Positions 7,579-15,436 of a stretch of 33,700 nucleotides of DNA are shown here, piece by piece. The notes under the pieces were generated by a model that saw nothing but the letters and a program-made list of their open reading frames with translations, was not told the DNA's origin and searched no databases. Within the stretch, counting starts at the first letter, position 1. Each line of letters begins with the position of its first letter. A program made the translations under genes and the position numbers. The DNA lies in NCBI GenBank assembly GCA_964415525.1, contig CAYQAS010000042.1, positions 1 to 33,700 of the forward strand, read 5' to 3'. Origin of the DNA: CAZPUI01 sp964415525. GTDB lineage: Bacteria; Acidobacteriota; Holophagae; Holophagales; Holophagaceae.

Positions 7579-10500
7579 GACAAGACCTGTCGCATGGCCC
7601 CGAAGGCTTCGGCCAGCTGCGTTCCAAGCGTGGGGCTGGCAAGGCAGGTGACGTGATCCCCAGCGATGGTTCGTACGTCCAAGTCCGGCAGCAGCCGATC
7701 CCAACCGAGGGCCGGTTCTGGGGGCGGCGGCGTATCCGGTAGCAGCACGCTCACGGGGCCTGTGTAGGGCTGGGGCACGTGGCTGGCCACGGCCCGGATG
7801 AGGCTGGCGAGGGCCACCTGGAGGGCTTCGGTGGAGCCCTCCAGGGCCGCCTCTCGCGGGCCTGTCACCGCAGGCCCAGTGCGCGGTCGATCCGGGGCCA
7901 CGAGGGCCACGCGCGCGACGGTTTCCCCCTGCGCGCTCAGGCGGCGGGCGATCTCCAGGGCTTCCGAAGCGCCGTTGCAGAAGCCAGCGATGCGATAGGG
8001 GCCAACGGGCTGGAGCGCACGGATGAGGGCGACGTGGTCGGTCACCATGGTGTCGAAGTCCGCCGCCGGAGGCTGGCCGCCCATGCCTGCCGGGTGGATG
8101 ACCGTGAAGGTCCAGGCGGGATCGAGGTGTCGAACGATGCCACGGCAGTAGAGGCCGAGGCCGGGCAGGTCGCCATGCAGGTAGAAGATCGTCTTTTGGG
8201 GATCCCCCGCCTGGAGGACCTCCGATGCCGACTCCTTCTGCTCCACGGATTCCAGCAGGGCCAATCCCAGGTTGTAGATGGTGGCGCGTTCAAAGAGCAC
8301 AGCCGGGGCGAGACGGCGACCGAAGACCTGCTCGACGCGGGCGGCGAGCCGCATCACGAGCAGGGAGTGGCCTCCCAGCTCGAAGAAATCGTCGAGGATG
8401 CCAAAGTCGTCACGCCCCAGCAGCTCCCGCCAGATGTCCAGGAGCATTTGCTCCGTTGGGCCACGGGGGTCGACGCGTTCCTGGGTCCGCGTCAGTCGGG
8501 GCAGCGGGGTGGCCCGGAGCAGCTCCCGATCCACCTTGCCATTGCGTAGCGGTAGTTGGGGCAGGACGAAGAATTGCGAGGGCACCATGTAGGGTGGAAG
8601 CGCCGTCTTGGCGTGGCCGCGCAGTACTTCGGGGTCCAGGACCTGACCCGGCCGGGCGACCAGGAAGGCCACCAGGTGGTCGCCTTCGGCATCGCGGCGC
8701 ACGTCGGCCGCGGCCTGGAGCACCGCAGCGTGCCGCAGCAGGACGGCTTCAACTTCCTCGAGTTCGATGCGGTAGCCCCGGAGCTTGATCTGGTGATCCA
8801 CCCTTCCGAGGTAGGCCAAGGTGCCATCCGGATTCCAGCGGCCGAGATCGCCGGTGCGGTAGAGGCGCAGGCGGGGGGCGGCGGGATCCTCCGGGAACCG
8901 TGCGCGGGTCTCCGTCTCCAGACCCAAGTAGCCATGGGCCAGCCCATCGCCGCTGATGCAGATCTCCCCGGCCACCCCTGGCGGGACGGGCTGGAGCCGG
9001 GCGTCGAGCACCTGAATGCCGGTGTTCCAGACCGGTGTGCCGATGGGGATGTCCGGCAGATCCTGGGCGGACACGCGGTGGCAGGTGGAGAGGATGGTGG
9101 CCTCCGTCGGACCGTACTGGTTCCAGACTTCGCCGGCCTGCTCGAGCAGATAGGCCGCCACCGCAGGTTGGAGCGTCTCGCCGCCACAGAGCACCTTCAC
9201 CCGTCCATCCCCGCGCCAGTCAGCCTGCTGGAGCAGCTGCCAGAGGGCGGGCGCGCCCACCAAAAGGGTCGGTGACACGCGGGCGATGGCCTCTTTGAGC
9301 GCCAGCGGATTCACGACAGCGGCGCGGTCCAGCAGTTCCACCCGGCCGCCGCAGCGCAGTGGCAGCAGGCGTTCCATGCTGGAGGGATCGAAGCCGAGGG
9401 CCGTCATGCCCAGGGTCCGATCCTCCGGCCCGACCCGCAGCAGGTCCTGGAGACAGGTGAGGATGTTCACCAGGCCGCGGTGTTTCACCATCACGCCCTT
9501 GGGGCGGCCTGTGGAGCCGGAGGTGAACAGGATGCATGCGGTGTCCTCAGACCGAACGTCCTCCCACGTGATGGGCGCCTGGAGCGGCGCAAGCATGTCG
9601 AGGTCGAGGACGAGGGCCTGCTTCCCAATGGCGGCCAGGCGAGGCACGAGGGAGCCGTGCGTGAGCAGCCAGGGGGCGCCGCTGGCATCCAGAACCTGGC
9701 GGATACGGTCCGAAGGATGCTCCGGATCCAGCGGGACGTATGCGCCGCCAGCGCGCAGCACCCCCAGCTGCCCCACCAGCTGCTCCAGGCCGGGATGCAT
9801 GAGAAGTCCGACCGGCGTGCCTTCAGTAATGCCCTTGCTGCGCAGCACCGCCGCCACCTGTCGGCTGAGGTGTTCGAGTTGGGCGTAGGTGAGGGCGCGG
9901 CCCTGGTGCATGGCGGCGATCGCGTCGGGGCGCAGCATGGCCTGACGGACGATGGCGGCGTGGACGCTCTCGTTTGGGAGGGGGTGGGTTTCTCCGCGGC
10001 CGCGGGTCCGTTCGGCCTCGGCCTCCTGGGCATCCAGCAGGGAGACCTGATCGATCGGTAGGTCCGGAGCCTGGATCAGGGTTTCCAGGATTCGCACGAA
10101 CTGACGGGCCATGCGGGTGGCCGAGGCCTCCGAAAACCGGTCCGCGCGGTATTCCAGGCCACCCGAGGCATCCGACCAGACCAGAGTCAGGTCAAAGGCC
10201 GTCGCGCCAGGGTGGATCGCCTCGGGGAAGGTCTCCAGGTCTAGGAAGGCGCCCTCCCGGTGGGGCACGTTGTGGAGGACGAGCATGGCCTGAAAGAGCG
10301 GCGTGTGCTCCTTCGCGCGGCCGGGATTGAGCAGACGCACCACCTGGTCGAAGGGCAGATCCTGGTGTGCCATCCCCTGGAGCGAGGTCTCCCGCACCCG
10401 GGCGAACAGCTCGCGGAGGGTGGGCGCCCCCGACAGATCTGTCCTGAGGGCAAGGGTGTTCACGAAATAGCCCACCTGGTTCCAAGTGTCCTTCAGCGCC

Positions 10501-11372
10501 CGTCCCGCCACGGGCGTGCCCACCACCACGTCCTCCTGGCCGCTCAATCGCGAGAGGAGAAGCGAGAATCCCGTCAGCAGGGCCATGAAGAATGTTCCCT
10601 TCTGGCTTTGAGCGAATGTTTTGAGTGCTGCGGTCAGTTCAGGGGAGACGGACAGGGGGATGCGTCCCGCGCCTTTCTCGGGAGTGCGATCCATCGGAAG
10701 GGTGAGACAAGCAGGGGCGCCCGTCAGGTGACGTGCCCAGTGGTTCTGGAGGCGTTGGAGATGAGAACCCTCCAGCCGGGCCTGCTGCCTTTGTGTCACC
10801 TCGCCAAAAGCGGGGCCAGACACTGGAAGGACCGGGGCCATTCCCTGGCAGAGCGACCGATAGTGCTCCTGCCAAGTGGCTAGGAAAACGCTGTAGGACC
10901 AGGCGTCGAAGACGATGTGGTGGATGCAGAGCGCCAGGACGTGCAGCTCCGGACCCAGGATGAAGAGGCGCGTTCGGATCAGCGGGCCTTGAGCGAGGTC
11001 GAAGGGGGCATGCGCGAATGCGGTCTTGGCAGCTGCGAGCCGCTCCGCCTGAGCGGCGTCTTTCAGGTCCTGAAGATCCTGGATGTCGAAGGGAACGGGG
11101 ATTCCCGGTTGGACCCGCTGGCGCAGACCCGTGGACTCGGTCCAGATAAAGCGCGTCGTCAGGATCTCATGCTGACGCACGCTGAGGCGGAAGCTCTCCT
11201 CCAGGGCGCCCCGGTGCAGACGGCCCACCAGCCGGAGGCCAAAGGCGACGTGGCTGATGGCGGGGTCTGCGACCGTCTGATCCAGGAACCAGAGGCTTTC
11301 CTGGGCGCCGGAGGCGGGATGATCTGGGCCCATGCCTGCGAGGCCCTCCGCCCCTTCCGTCTGCATCCCCAT
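7575..11372 (-). CDS. Single-module NRPS: C-A-PCP-TE
   Basis: A nonribosomal peptide synthetase of about 1265 residues. The condensation domain comes first (SGAQESLWFL near residue 25; catalytic HHIVFDAWS near 151). The adenylation domain follows: LFTSGSTGRPKG near 614, FDPSS, NQYGPTE, YRTGDLGRW, LPLRNGKVDR. By-eye pocket residues read D-P-M-A-L-G-Q-I-L-K, matching no code I can name; the leading Asp fits an alpha-amino acid. The carrier domain has FFELGGHSLL (Ser near 1000). The C-terminal thioesterase has AGFCNGAS, so the nucleophile position is Cys (near 1131) instead of Ser, with His in AGDHVT near 1240. ATG at 11372 is chosen because GAGG lies five bases upstream; GTG at 11399 is the alternative. 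The carrier Ser would be primed by the PPTase at 14431-15153. The downstream gene is coupled by a 4-nt overlap. Confidence 0.93.
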   Translation of the reverse strand: MGMQTEGAEGLAGMGPDHPASGAQESLWFLDQTVADPAISHVAFGLRLVGRLHRGALEESFRLSVRQHEILTTRFIWTESTGLRQRVQPGIPVPFDIQDLQDLKDAAQAERLAAAKTAFAHAPFDLAQGPLIRTRLFILGPELHVLALCIHHIVFDAWSYSVFLATWQEHYRSLCQGMAPVLPVSGPAFGEVTQRQQARLEGSHLQRLQNHWARHLTGAPACLTLPMDRTPEKGAGRIPLSVSPELTAALKTFAQSQKGTFFMALLTGFSLLLSRLSGQEDVVVGTPVAGRALKDTWNQVGYFVNTLALRTDLSGAPTLRELFARVRETSLQGMAHQDLPFDQVVRLLNPGRAKEHTPLFQAMLVLHNVPHREGAFLDLETFPEAIHPGATAFDLTLVWSDASGGLEYRADRFSEASATRMARQFVRILETLIQAPDLPIDQVSLLDAQEAEAERTRGRGETHPLPNESVHAAIVRQAMLRPDAIAAMHQGRALTYAQLEHLSRQVAAVLRSKGITEGTPVGLLMHPGLEQLVGQLGVLRAGGAYVPLDPEHPSDRIRQVLDASGAPWLLTHGSLVPRLAAIGKQALVLDLDMLAPLQAPITWEDVRSEDTACILFTSGSTGRPKGVMVKHRGLVNILTCLQDLLRVGPEDRTLGMTALGFDPSSMERLLPLRCGGRVELLDRAAVVNPLALKEAIARVSPTLLVGAPALWQLLQQADWRGDGRVKVLCGGETLQPAVAAYLLEQAGEVWNQYGPTEATILSTCHRVSAQDLPDIPIGTPVWNTGIQVLDARLQPVPPGVAGEICISGDGLAHGYLGLETETRARFPEDPAAPRLRLYRTGDLGRWNPDGTLAYLGRVDHQIKLRGYRIELEEVEAVLLRHAAVLQAAADVRRDAEGDHLVAFLVARPGQVLDPEVLRGHAKTALPPYMVPSQFFVLPQLPLRNGKVDRELLRATPLPRLTRTQERVDPRGPTEQMLLDIWRELLGRDDFGILDDFFELGGHSLLVMRLAARVEQVFGRRLAPAVLFERATIYNLGLALLESVEQKESASEVLQAGDPQKTIFYLHGDLPGLGLYCRGIVRHLDPAWTFTVIHPAGMGGQPPAADFDTMVTDHVALIRALQPVGPYRIAGFCNGASEALEIARRLSAQGETVARVALVAPDRPRTGPAVTGPREAALEGSTEALQVALASLIRAVASHVPQPYTGPVSVLLPDTPPPPEPALGWDRLLPDLDVRTIAGDHVTCLASPTLGTQLAEAFGAMRQVLS

Positions 11373-11450
11373 ACCCACCTCGCAACAGGGATGCTGCACT
11401 GCACCCTTCCGTGGCCTCAGAATATCAGTCGCGCATCACTCGGGAGATTC

Positions 11451-12626
11451 ATGCGGCTCGTGCTCGCTACATTCGGAACCACCGGGGATGTCCAGCCTTT
11501 CCTCGGGCTCGGTCGTGAGCTGTTGCGACGGGGTCACCAAGTGCTCCTGGGCGCCCCGGACAATTTCGCCGGACGCGCCGCATCGGTGGGGCTGGAGTTT
11601 GTCTCCCTGGGGCCTGCGGCAGATGGCGAAGATGCTCGGCGGGTCTTCGGGCCGGCGTGTGAACTCCGGGACGTGACGTCTCAGGTGCAACTCACGCTTC
11701 CCTACGCCCTCGAGCATGCCCCAGCTGCAGTAGAGACGCTTCTCGATGCCGCCAAGGGCGCCGACGCGCTCCTCTCCATTCCGTATCAGGCGGCGGGGCG
11801 CATTGCCGCGGAAGTGCTTCGTTGCCCCTATGTCTCCGTGCATTTCTCCCCCTTCGGCAGCAGTCGGAGGCCGCGCCTATCCGCCATTGCCGCTCCCGGC
11901 TTCAACGCCTGCCGGTCCCGATTCGGGTTGCCGCCGGTCGAGGATCCCCTGGGCAAGGATGGCATTTCCACGGACCTGGCCCTCACGCCCGTCAGTCCCT
12001 GCCTCTTTCCGCGCCCGGCTTCCTGGTCGGCGCGCCATCACCTTACGGGGTTCTGGTTCCTCGACGAGTTGCCGATGGTAAACCCCGACCTCCGCGCCTT
12101 CGTGGAGGCAGGGGAGCCACCGGTGGTGCTGGGGTTCGGTAGCATGACGCACCGCGATCCTGAGGAGATCGCTCGGCTGCTGGCGAAGGCCGTGGCCCTG
12201 GCGGGCGTGCGGGCGGTGATCCAGACAGGCTGGAGCGGGCTTGGACTCGATGCCACCTCAGATCGGATCCGCTTCGCCCCCTTCGTGCCCCATGCCTGGC
12301 TGTTTCCCCGGGCCGCCTGCGTGGTCCACGCCGGAGGTGCGGGCACCACGGCTGCCGCCTTCCGGGCGGGTGTGCCCTCGGTCTTCGTGCCCCATTGGCT
12401 GGACCAGCATCTGTGGGCGGCGTTGGCCCTTGAGCGGCGTCTCGCGAGTGCGAGCATTCCTCTGGGAGAACTCACGGCGGAGCGGCTGGCCCTGGCCATC
12501 CGCAAGGCGGTGGAGATGCCGGAACATCGGAGGGCCGCTGAAGGGGTTGCGGATGTCATGAAAGGCGAGGACGGCGTGCGGGTGGCCGCGGACCACCTGG
12601 AGGCCATGCTGGTCCGAAAACGCTAA
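11451..12626 (+). CDS. UGT-type glycosyltransferase (GT1-like)
   Basis: A 391-residue cytoplasmic enzyme of the UDP-glycosyltransferase/MGT type, which moves a sugar from a nucleotide sugar to a small lipophilic or natural-product acceptor. The N-terminus is typical (LVLATFGTTGDVQPFLGLGR). The donor site is clear near the C-terminus: FVPHAWLFPRAACVVHAGGAGTTAA, then GVPSVFVPHWLDQHLWA, with the Asp-Gln pair that contacts the sugar. ATG at 11451 is chosen because CGGGAGA ends three to four bases upstream of the usual spacing window and the family N-terminus begins exactly there; the frame stays open upstream only inside the antisense NRPS gene. It is divergent from the NRPS across about 78 bases, so a shared bidirectional promoter is likely. 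The A-PCP gene follows after 53 bases. The most economical role is glycosylation of the locus product. Confidence 0.92.
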   Translation: MRLVLATFGTTGDVQPFLGLGRELLRRGHQVLLGAPDNFAGRAASVGLEFVSLGPAADGEDARRVFGPACELRDVTSQVQLTLPYALEHAPAAVETLLDAAKGADALLSIPYQAAGRIAAEVLRCPYVSVHFSPFGSSRRPRLSAIAAPGFNACRSRFGLPPVEDPLGKDGISTDLALTPVSPCLFPRPASWSARHHLTGFWFLDELPMVNPDLRAFVEAGEPPVVLGFGSMTHRDPEEIARLLAKAVALAGVRAVIQTGWSGLGLDATSDRIRFAPFVPHAWLFPRAACVVHAGGAGTTAAAFRAGVPSVFVPHWLDQHLWAALALERRLASASIPLGELTAERLALAIRKAVEMPEHRRAAEGVADVMKGEDGVRVAADHLEAMLVRKR

Positions 12627-12679
12627 GATCGAGGTAATGGGGGCGGGCTCTGCCGCACCCGCGGAAGTGAGGGATTCCT

Positions 12680-14446
12680 TTGTCCGATGCCATTGCCGCT
12701 GTCCAGCCGACCTCGTTCCAGACCCTCCCCGAGCGGATCTGGAGCCTCGATCCGGGACGGCTCGCCCTTTGGACACCCCATGTCACGTTGACCCTGGGGC
12801 AGCTGTGCGAGCGTGCCGATCGCTGTGCGGCCTTCCTCCGGCGCTCGAACCTTCAAGCGGGACAACCCGTGGCGGTCTGCCTGGATCGGACCCCTGATCT
12901 CGTGGCGACGATCCTGGGCATCCTGCGGGCCGGGCACCCCTGTCTGCCCCTGGATCCGCGGCAGCCTTCCTTCATGCGGGATGCCCGCATTCGTTCGGTC
13001 GGCGCAGGCCTGGTGGTGACCTGGGATGCGCAGGGAGTCGATGGCCTTCCGGTGGCGACCCCTGAGCAGTTGAATGCGACGGAGCCCCTGGCGGATCTGT
13101 CGTGGCCATGCCCTGATGCGACAGCCTTCCTCATCCAGACCTCCGGCTCTACCGGGCTGCCCAAGGTCGTGGAAGTGAGCCACGGCGCACTCGCGGTCTA
13201 TCCCGATGCCTTCAACCAGGGCGTTCGCATCGGGCTGGACACACGCTGGCTGCACGTTGCGAGCTTCGCCTATTCCGCCTCCGTCCGACAGCTGCTGGTG
13301 CCATTGGCGCTGGGGGCGGCGGTGGTTCTGGCGCCCCTCGAGGCCGTGCTGGATCCGCTTGCGCTGCTGGAATTGGTGCGCCGGGCAGGCGTGACGGTGA
13401 CGGACTGGGTACCCTCGTACCTGAGGCGTGTCTGCGACGTGCTCGAAACCCAGCCGGAGCCGCGCCGCCGCGCGCTTCTGGACCATGCGGTGCAGGTGCA
13501 TGTCTCCTCTGGCGAACCGCTTCCGTGGTCCCTTGTGGCGCGTTGGCGGGACCTTGGTTTTCGCGGTCGGATGGGCAATGCCTATGGACTCACCGAGACC
13601 TCGGGGCTCATCACGTGGGAGGAGGTCGGCCCCCAGATCGGCGTTGGCCTCGTGCCCATGGGCGCGCCGCTGCTCCAGGCTACCCTTCATGTCTGCGATG
13701 CGGAGGGACGTCCTGCCGAACGCGGCACGCTCTGGATCGGTGGCCCCTGTCTGGCTTCGCGGTACCGCGACGGGCGCGCCCTCGGGGTGGAGACCGGCAA
13801 TGGCCGCCGATACGACACTGGAGATCGCGTCCGGGTGGAGGCGGACGGTTCGCTCCGATTCGAGGGGCGTGGCGACGATCAGATCAAGCTTCACGGCATC
13901 CGCCTCACCCTTGGGGATGTGGAGGAGGCCCTGCGCAGCCATCCCGAGGTGCTGGATGCGGCCGCAGGAGCAGAGGCTGATGAGGTCTCCTACACGCGGC
14001 TGCATGCCTGGTTGGTGGCGCGCCCGGGTGCCTCCCGGGATGAGGTCGGCATCCGACGCTTCCTGCGGGAACGATATGCCGATGCGTTCGTGCCGGCGGT
14101 GATCCACTGGCGGGAGGCGCTCCCCCGCACCCTGAATGGGAAGCTGGATCGGCAGACCCTGCTGGGTGAGATGACGTCCGCGTCTGAAACCGATGGACCG
14201 GTGTCTTCAGTCCTGGATGAGACAGATGCTGTCGAGCGCATTGTCCGGGCAGCCTGGGAAGAGGCCCTGGGGCTTGAAGCGGGGGAGGGGGACTTCTTCG
14301 AACTCGGGGGCGATTCCATGCAGGTCATCACCATGCTGGCCCGCATTGGCGGCGAGGTTGGTCAGGACATTCCCCTGGTGGCGGCTTTCTTCGGAGATCC
14401 CACGTACAGCGGCCTTGTGGCTGCGGTGCGTCAGGGCCTGTCCTGA
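12680..14446 (+). CDS. Stand-alone adenylation-carrier (A-PCP) protein
   Basis: A 588-residue didomain that activates a carboxylic acid with ATP and loads it on its own carrier arm. Adenylation motifs are present: LIQTSGSTGLPK near residue 153, NAYGLTETSG, YDTGDRVRVE, DDQIKLHGIRL, LPRTLNGKLDR. At the place of the pocket Asp that normally grips the alpha-amino group the sequence is YSASVRQL (Ser near 198), so the substrate may not be a standard alpha-amino acid. The carrier domain ends the protein with FFELGGDSMQV (Ser near 546). The TTG start at 12680 has GAGGG six bases upstream. There is no condensation or thioesterase domain, so it probably donates its acyl group to the C domain of the divergent NRPS. 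Its end overlaps the convergent PPTase gene by 16 bases. Confidence 0.9.
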   Translation: MSDAIAAVQPTSFQTLPERIWSLDPGRLALWTPHVTLTLGQLCERADRCAAFLRRSNLQAGQPVAVCLDRTPDLVATILGILRAGHPCLPLDPRQPSFMRDARIRSVGAGLVVTWDAQGVDGLPVATPEQLNATEPLADLSWPCPDATAFLIQTSGSTGLPKVVEVSHGALAVYPDAFNQGVRIGLDTRWLHVASFAYSASVRQLLVPLALGAAVVLAPLEAVLDPLALLELVRRAGVTVTDWVPSYLRRVCDVLETQPEPRRRALLDHAVQVHVSSGEPLPWSLVARWRDLGFRGRMGNAYGLTETSGLITWEEVGPQIGVGLVPMGAPLLQATLHVCDAEGRPAERGTLWIGGPCLASRYRDGRALGVETGNGRRYDTGDRVRVEADGSLRFEGRGDDQIKLHGIRLTLGDVEEALRSHPEVLDAAAGAEADEVSYTRLHAWLVARPGASRDEVGIRRFLRERYADAFVPAVIHWREALPRTLNGKLDRQTLLGEMTSASETDGPVSSVLDETDAVERIVRAAWEEALGLEAGEGDFFELGGDSMQVITMLARIGGEVGQDIPLVAAFFGDPTYSGLVAAVRQGLS

Positions 14447-15153
14447 CCGGGCATGCCCCACCGAACCTTGGGTTCGAGGCGCTGTTCCGAGCGGGCGGCC
14501 CAGGCGCCGCTGTGGTCGGGCCCCAGATTCAGGATGCCGCACTGCCAGGTATCGGCTTGAAGGTCTTCGGGCAGGTGGAGGAACGTTGGGGTACTGCGGT
14601 CGAATCCCACGGTGCGAGGATCGGTGCGAAGTCCCGTCCCGTGGGCCTTCAGGAGCGCTTCTTTCAGCGTCCAGCCCCGGAAGAAGGCCCGGTGAAGCTC
14701 CGGTCCTGAGAGGCCATGCAGCTGGGCGCGCTCCTGAGGCGAAAAGATGCGAGGCAGCAAATCCTCCACCCGGGCCTCCCGGTCATGCCGTTCCGCGTCG
14801 ATGCCGAGGGCGGGGCAGTTCGCCACTGCGCATACCGCCAGCCCCCGTGTGTGGGAGAGGCTGAAGGCCGGCGTCTCCGCGTTTGCTGGACCCTCGATGA
14901 AGGGCTTCCCAGTGGCAGTGGTTCCGAACCGCCACTGAGTCGGCGGCACTCCCGTGTGAGCCGAAAGCGCCATTCGCAACAGGGCATGGGCAACGAGGAA
15001 CTGCCGCTTCATGTCCAATGGCCGGAACCGCTCCAGTCGAGCGAGTTCCCCATCCCCCAGCAGAGACCGCAACTCCGCTTCAGAACAGCCAGACACCCCC
15101 TCCAGGTCCACCGCATGGACCCAAACGGGAAGGGCAGTGGCGTGGCGATCCAT
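14431..15153 (-). CDS. Sfp-type 4'-phosphopantetheinyl transferase
   Basis: Transfers the phosphopantetheine arm of CoA to carrier-domain serines, here presumably the two PCP domains of the neighbouring synthetases. About 240 residues, normal for the Sfp class. Motifs: TATGKPFI, FSLSHTRGLAV, LGIDAERHD (magnesium-binding Asp and Glu/Asp), and WTLKEALLKAHGTGL. The ATG at 15153 has an AGG-containing site (GGTAGGTG) just upstream; a TTG at 15165 is also possible. A strong hairpin lies only 18 bases upstream of the start, and beyond it is the attL scar of the integrative element, so the promoter is not obvious. Before integration the gene lay directly downstream of tRNA-Arg and its terminator. Confidence 0.94.
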   Translation of the reverse strand: MDRHATALPVWVHAVDLEGVSGCSEAELRSLLGDGELARLERFRPLDMKRQFLVAHALLRMALSAHTGVPPTQWRFGTTATGKPFIEGPANAETPAFSLSHTRGLAVCAVANCPALGIDAERHDREARVEDLLPRIFSPQERAQLHGLSGPELHRAFFRGWTLKEALLKAHGTGLRTDPRTVGFDRSTPTFLHLPEDLQADTWQCGILNLGPDHSGAWAARSEQRLEPKVRWGMPGQDRP

Positions 15154-15170
15154 GGCACCTACCAAAACAA

Positions 15171-15199
15171 CTCAGGCCCCGGATGATCCGGGGCCTGAG
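15171..15199. terminator. Strong hairpin, original terminator of tRNA-Arg
   Basis: A perfect stem CTCAGGCCCCGG / CCGGGGCCTGAG with a five-base loop (ATGAT). The plus strand continues with GGTGTTTTTA, the minus strand with TTGTTTT, so it can work in both directions. It lies just beyond the attL copy of the tRNA 3' end, where the terminator of the uninterrupted tRNA-Arg gene would have been. Confidence 0.75.
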
Positions 15200-15210
15200 C
15201 GGTGTTTTTA

Positions 15211-15261
15211 TTGGTGGTCCCGGAGCGATTCGAACGCCCGACCCTCAGATTCGTAGTCTGA
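15211..15261. repeat. attL: 51-bp copy of the tRNA-Arg 3' half
   Basis: Identical over 51 bases to 32729-32779. It contains the tRNA 3' end (TGG complement of CCA), acceptor and T arms and the anticodon stem-loop, and diverges one base after the anticodon stem (AG here, AT in the intact gene). It lacks the D arm and 5' acceptor strand and cannot make a tRNA. Confidence 0.93.
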
Positions 15262-15373
15262 GGTTTGTCGTTATGACACATCACGAGAGATTGTTTCCAG
15301 TGATGAAATGATGTCGGTTACGGGCCCGTGGATAAGTTTTTGTTAGGTAAAATTGGTTGATTTCGGGCCCAGG

Positions 15374-15396
15374 ATGTGGCGATAGTGTGGCGACGG
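15374..15396 (+). repeat. Left tandem TGTGGCGA sites, probable integrase arm sites
   Basis: Two 11-base units, TGTGGCGATAG and TGTGGCGACGG, one helical turn apart, preceded by A. The same 23 bases occur in the same orientation at 32629-32651 near the other end. An inverted copy, TCGCCACA, lies at about 15414-15421, just before the integrase ribosome site. Paired short repeats inside both ends of a tyrosine-integrase element are typical arm-type binding sites; the overlap with the integrase leader suggests autoregulation. Confidence 0.65.
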
Positions 15397-15436
15397 GAAC
15401 GGTGAAACTCTTCGTCGCCACATTTGGAGGGCTGCC

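Noticed and set aside
10917..11450. N-terminal extension of the glycosyltransferase
   Set aside because: The in-frame upstream part lies antisense to the NRPS condensation domain; the family N-terminus and a ribosome site begin at 11451.
15171..15199. Riboswitch or leader for the PPTase gene
   Set aside because: The structure is a single perfect hairpin with T tracts, best explained as the former tRNA terminator.
15211..15261. Second tRNA-Arg gene at the left end
   Set aside because: Only the 3' half is present; D arm and 5' acceptor strand are missing, so it is an attachment-site scar.
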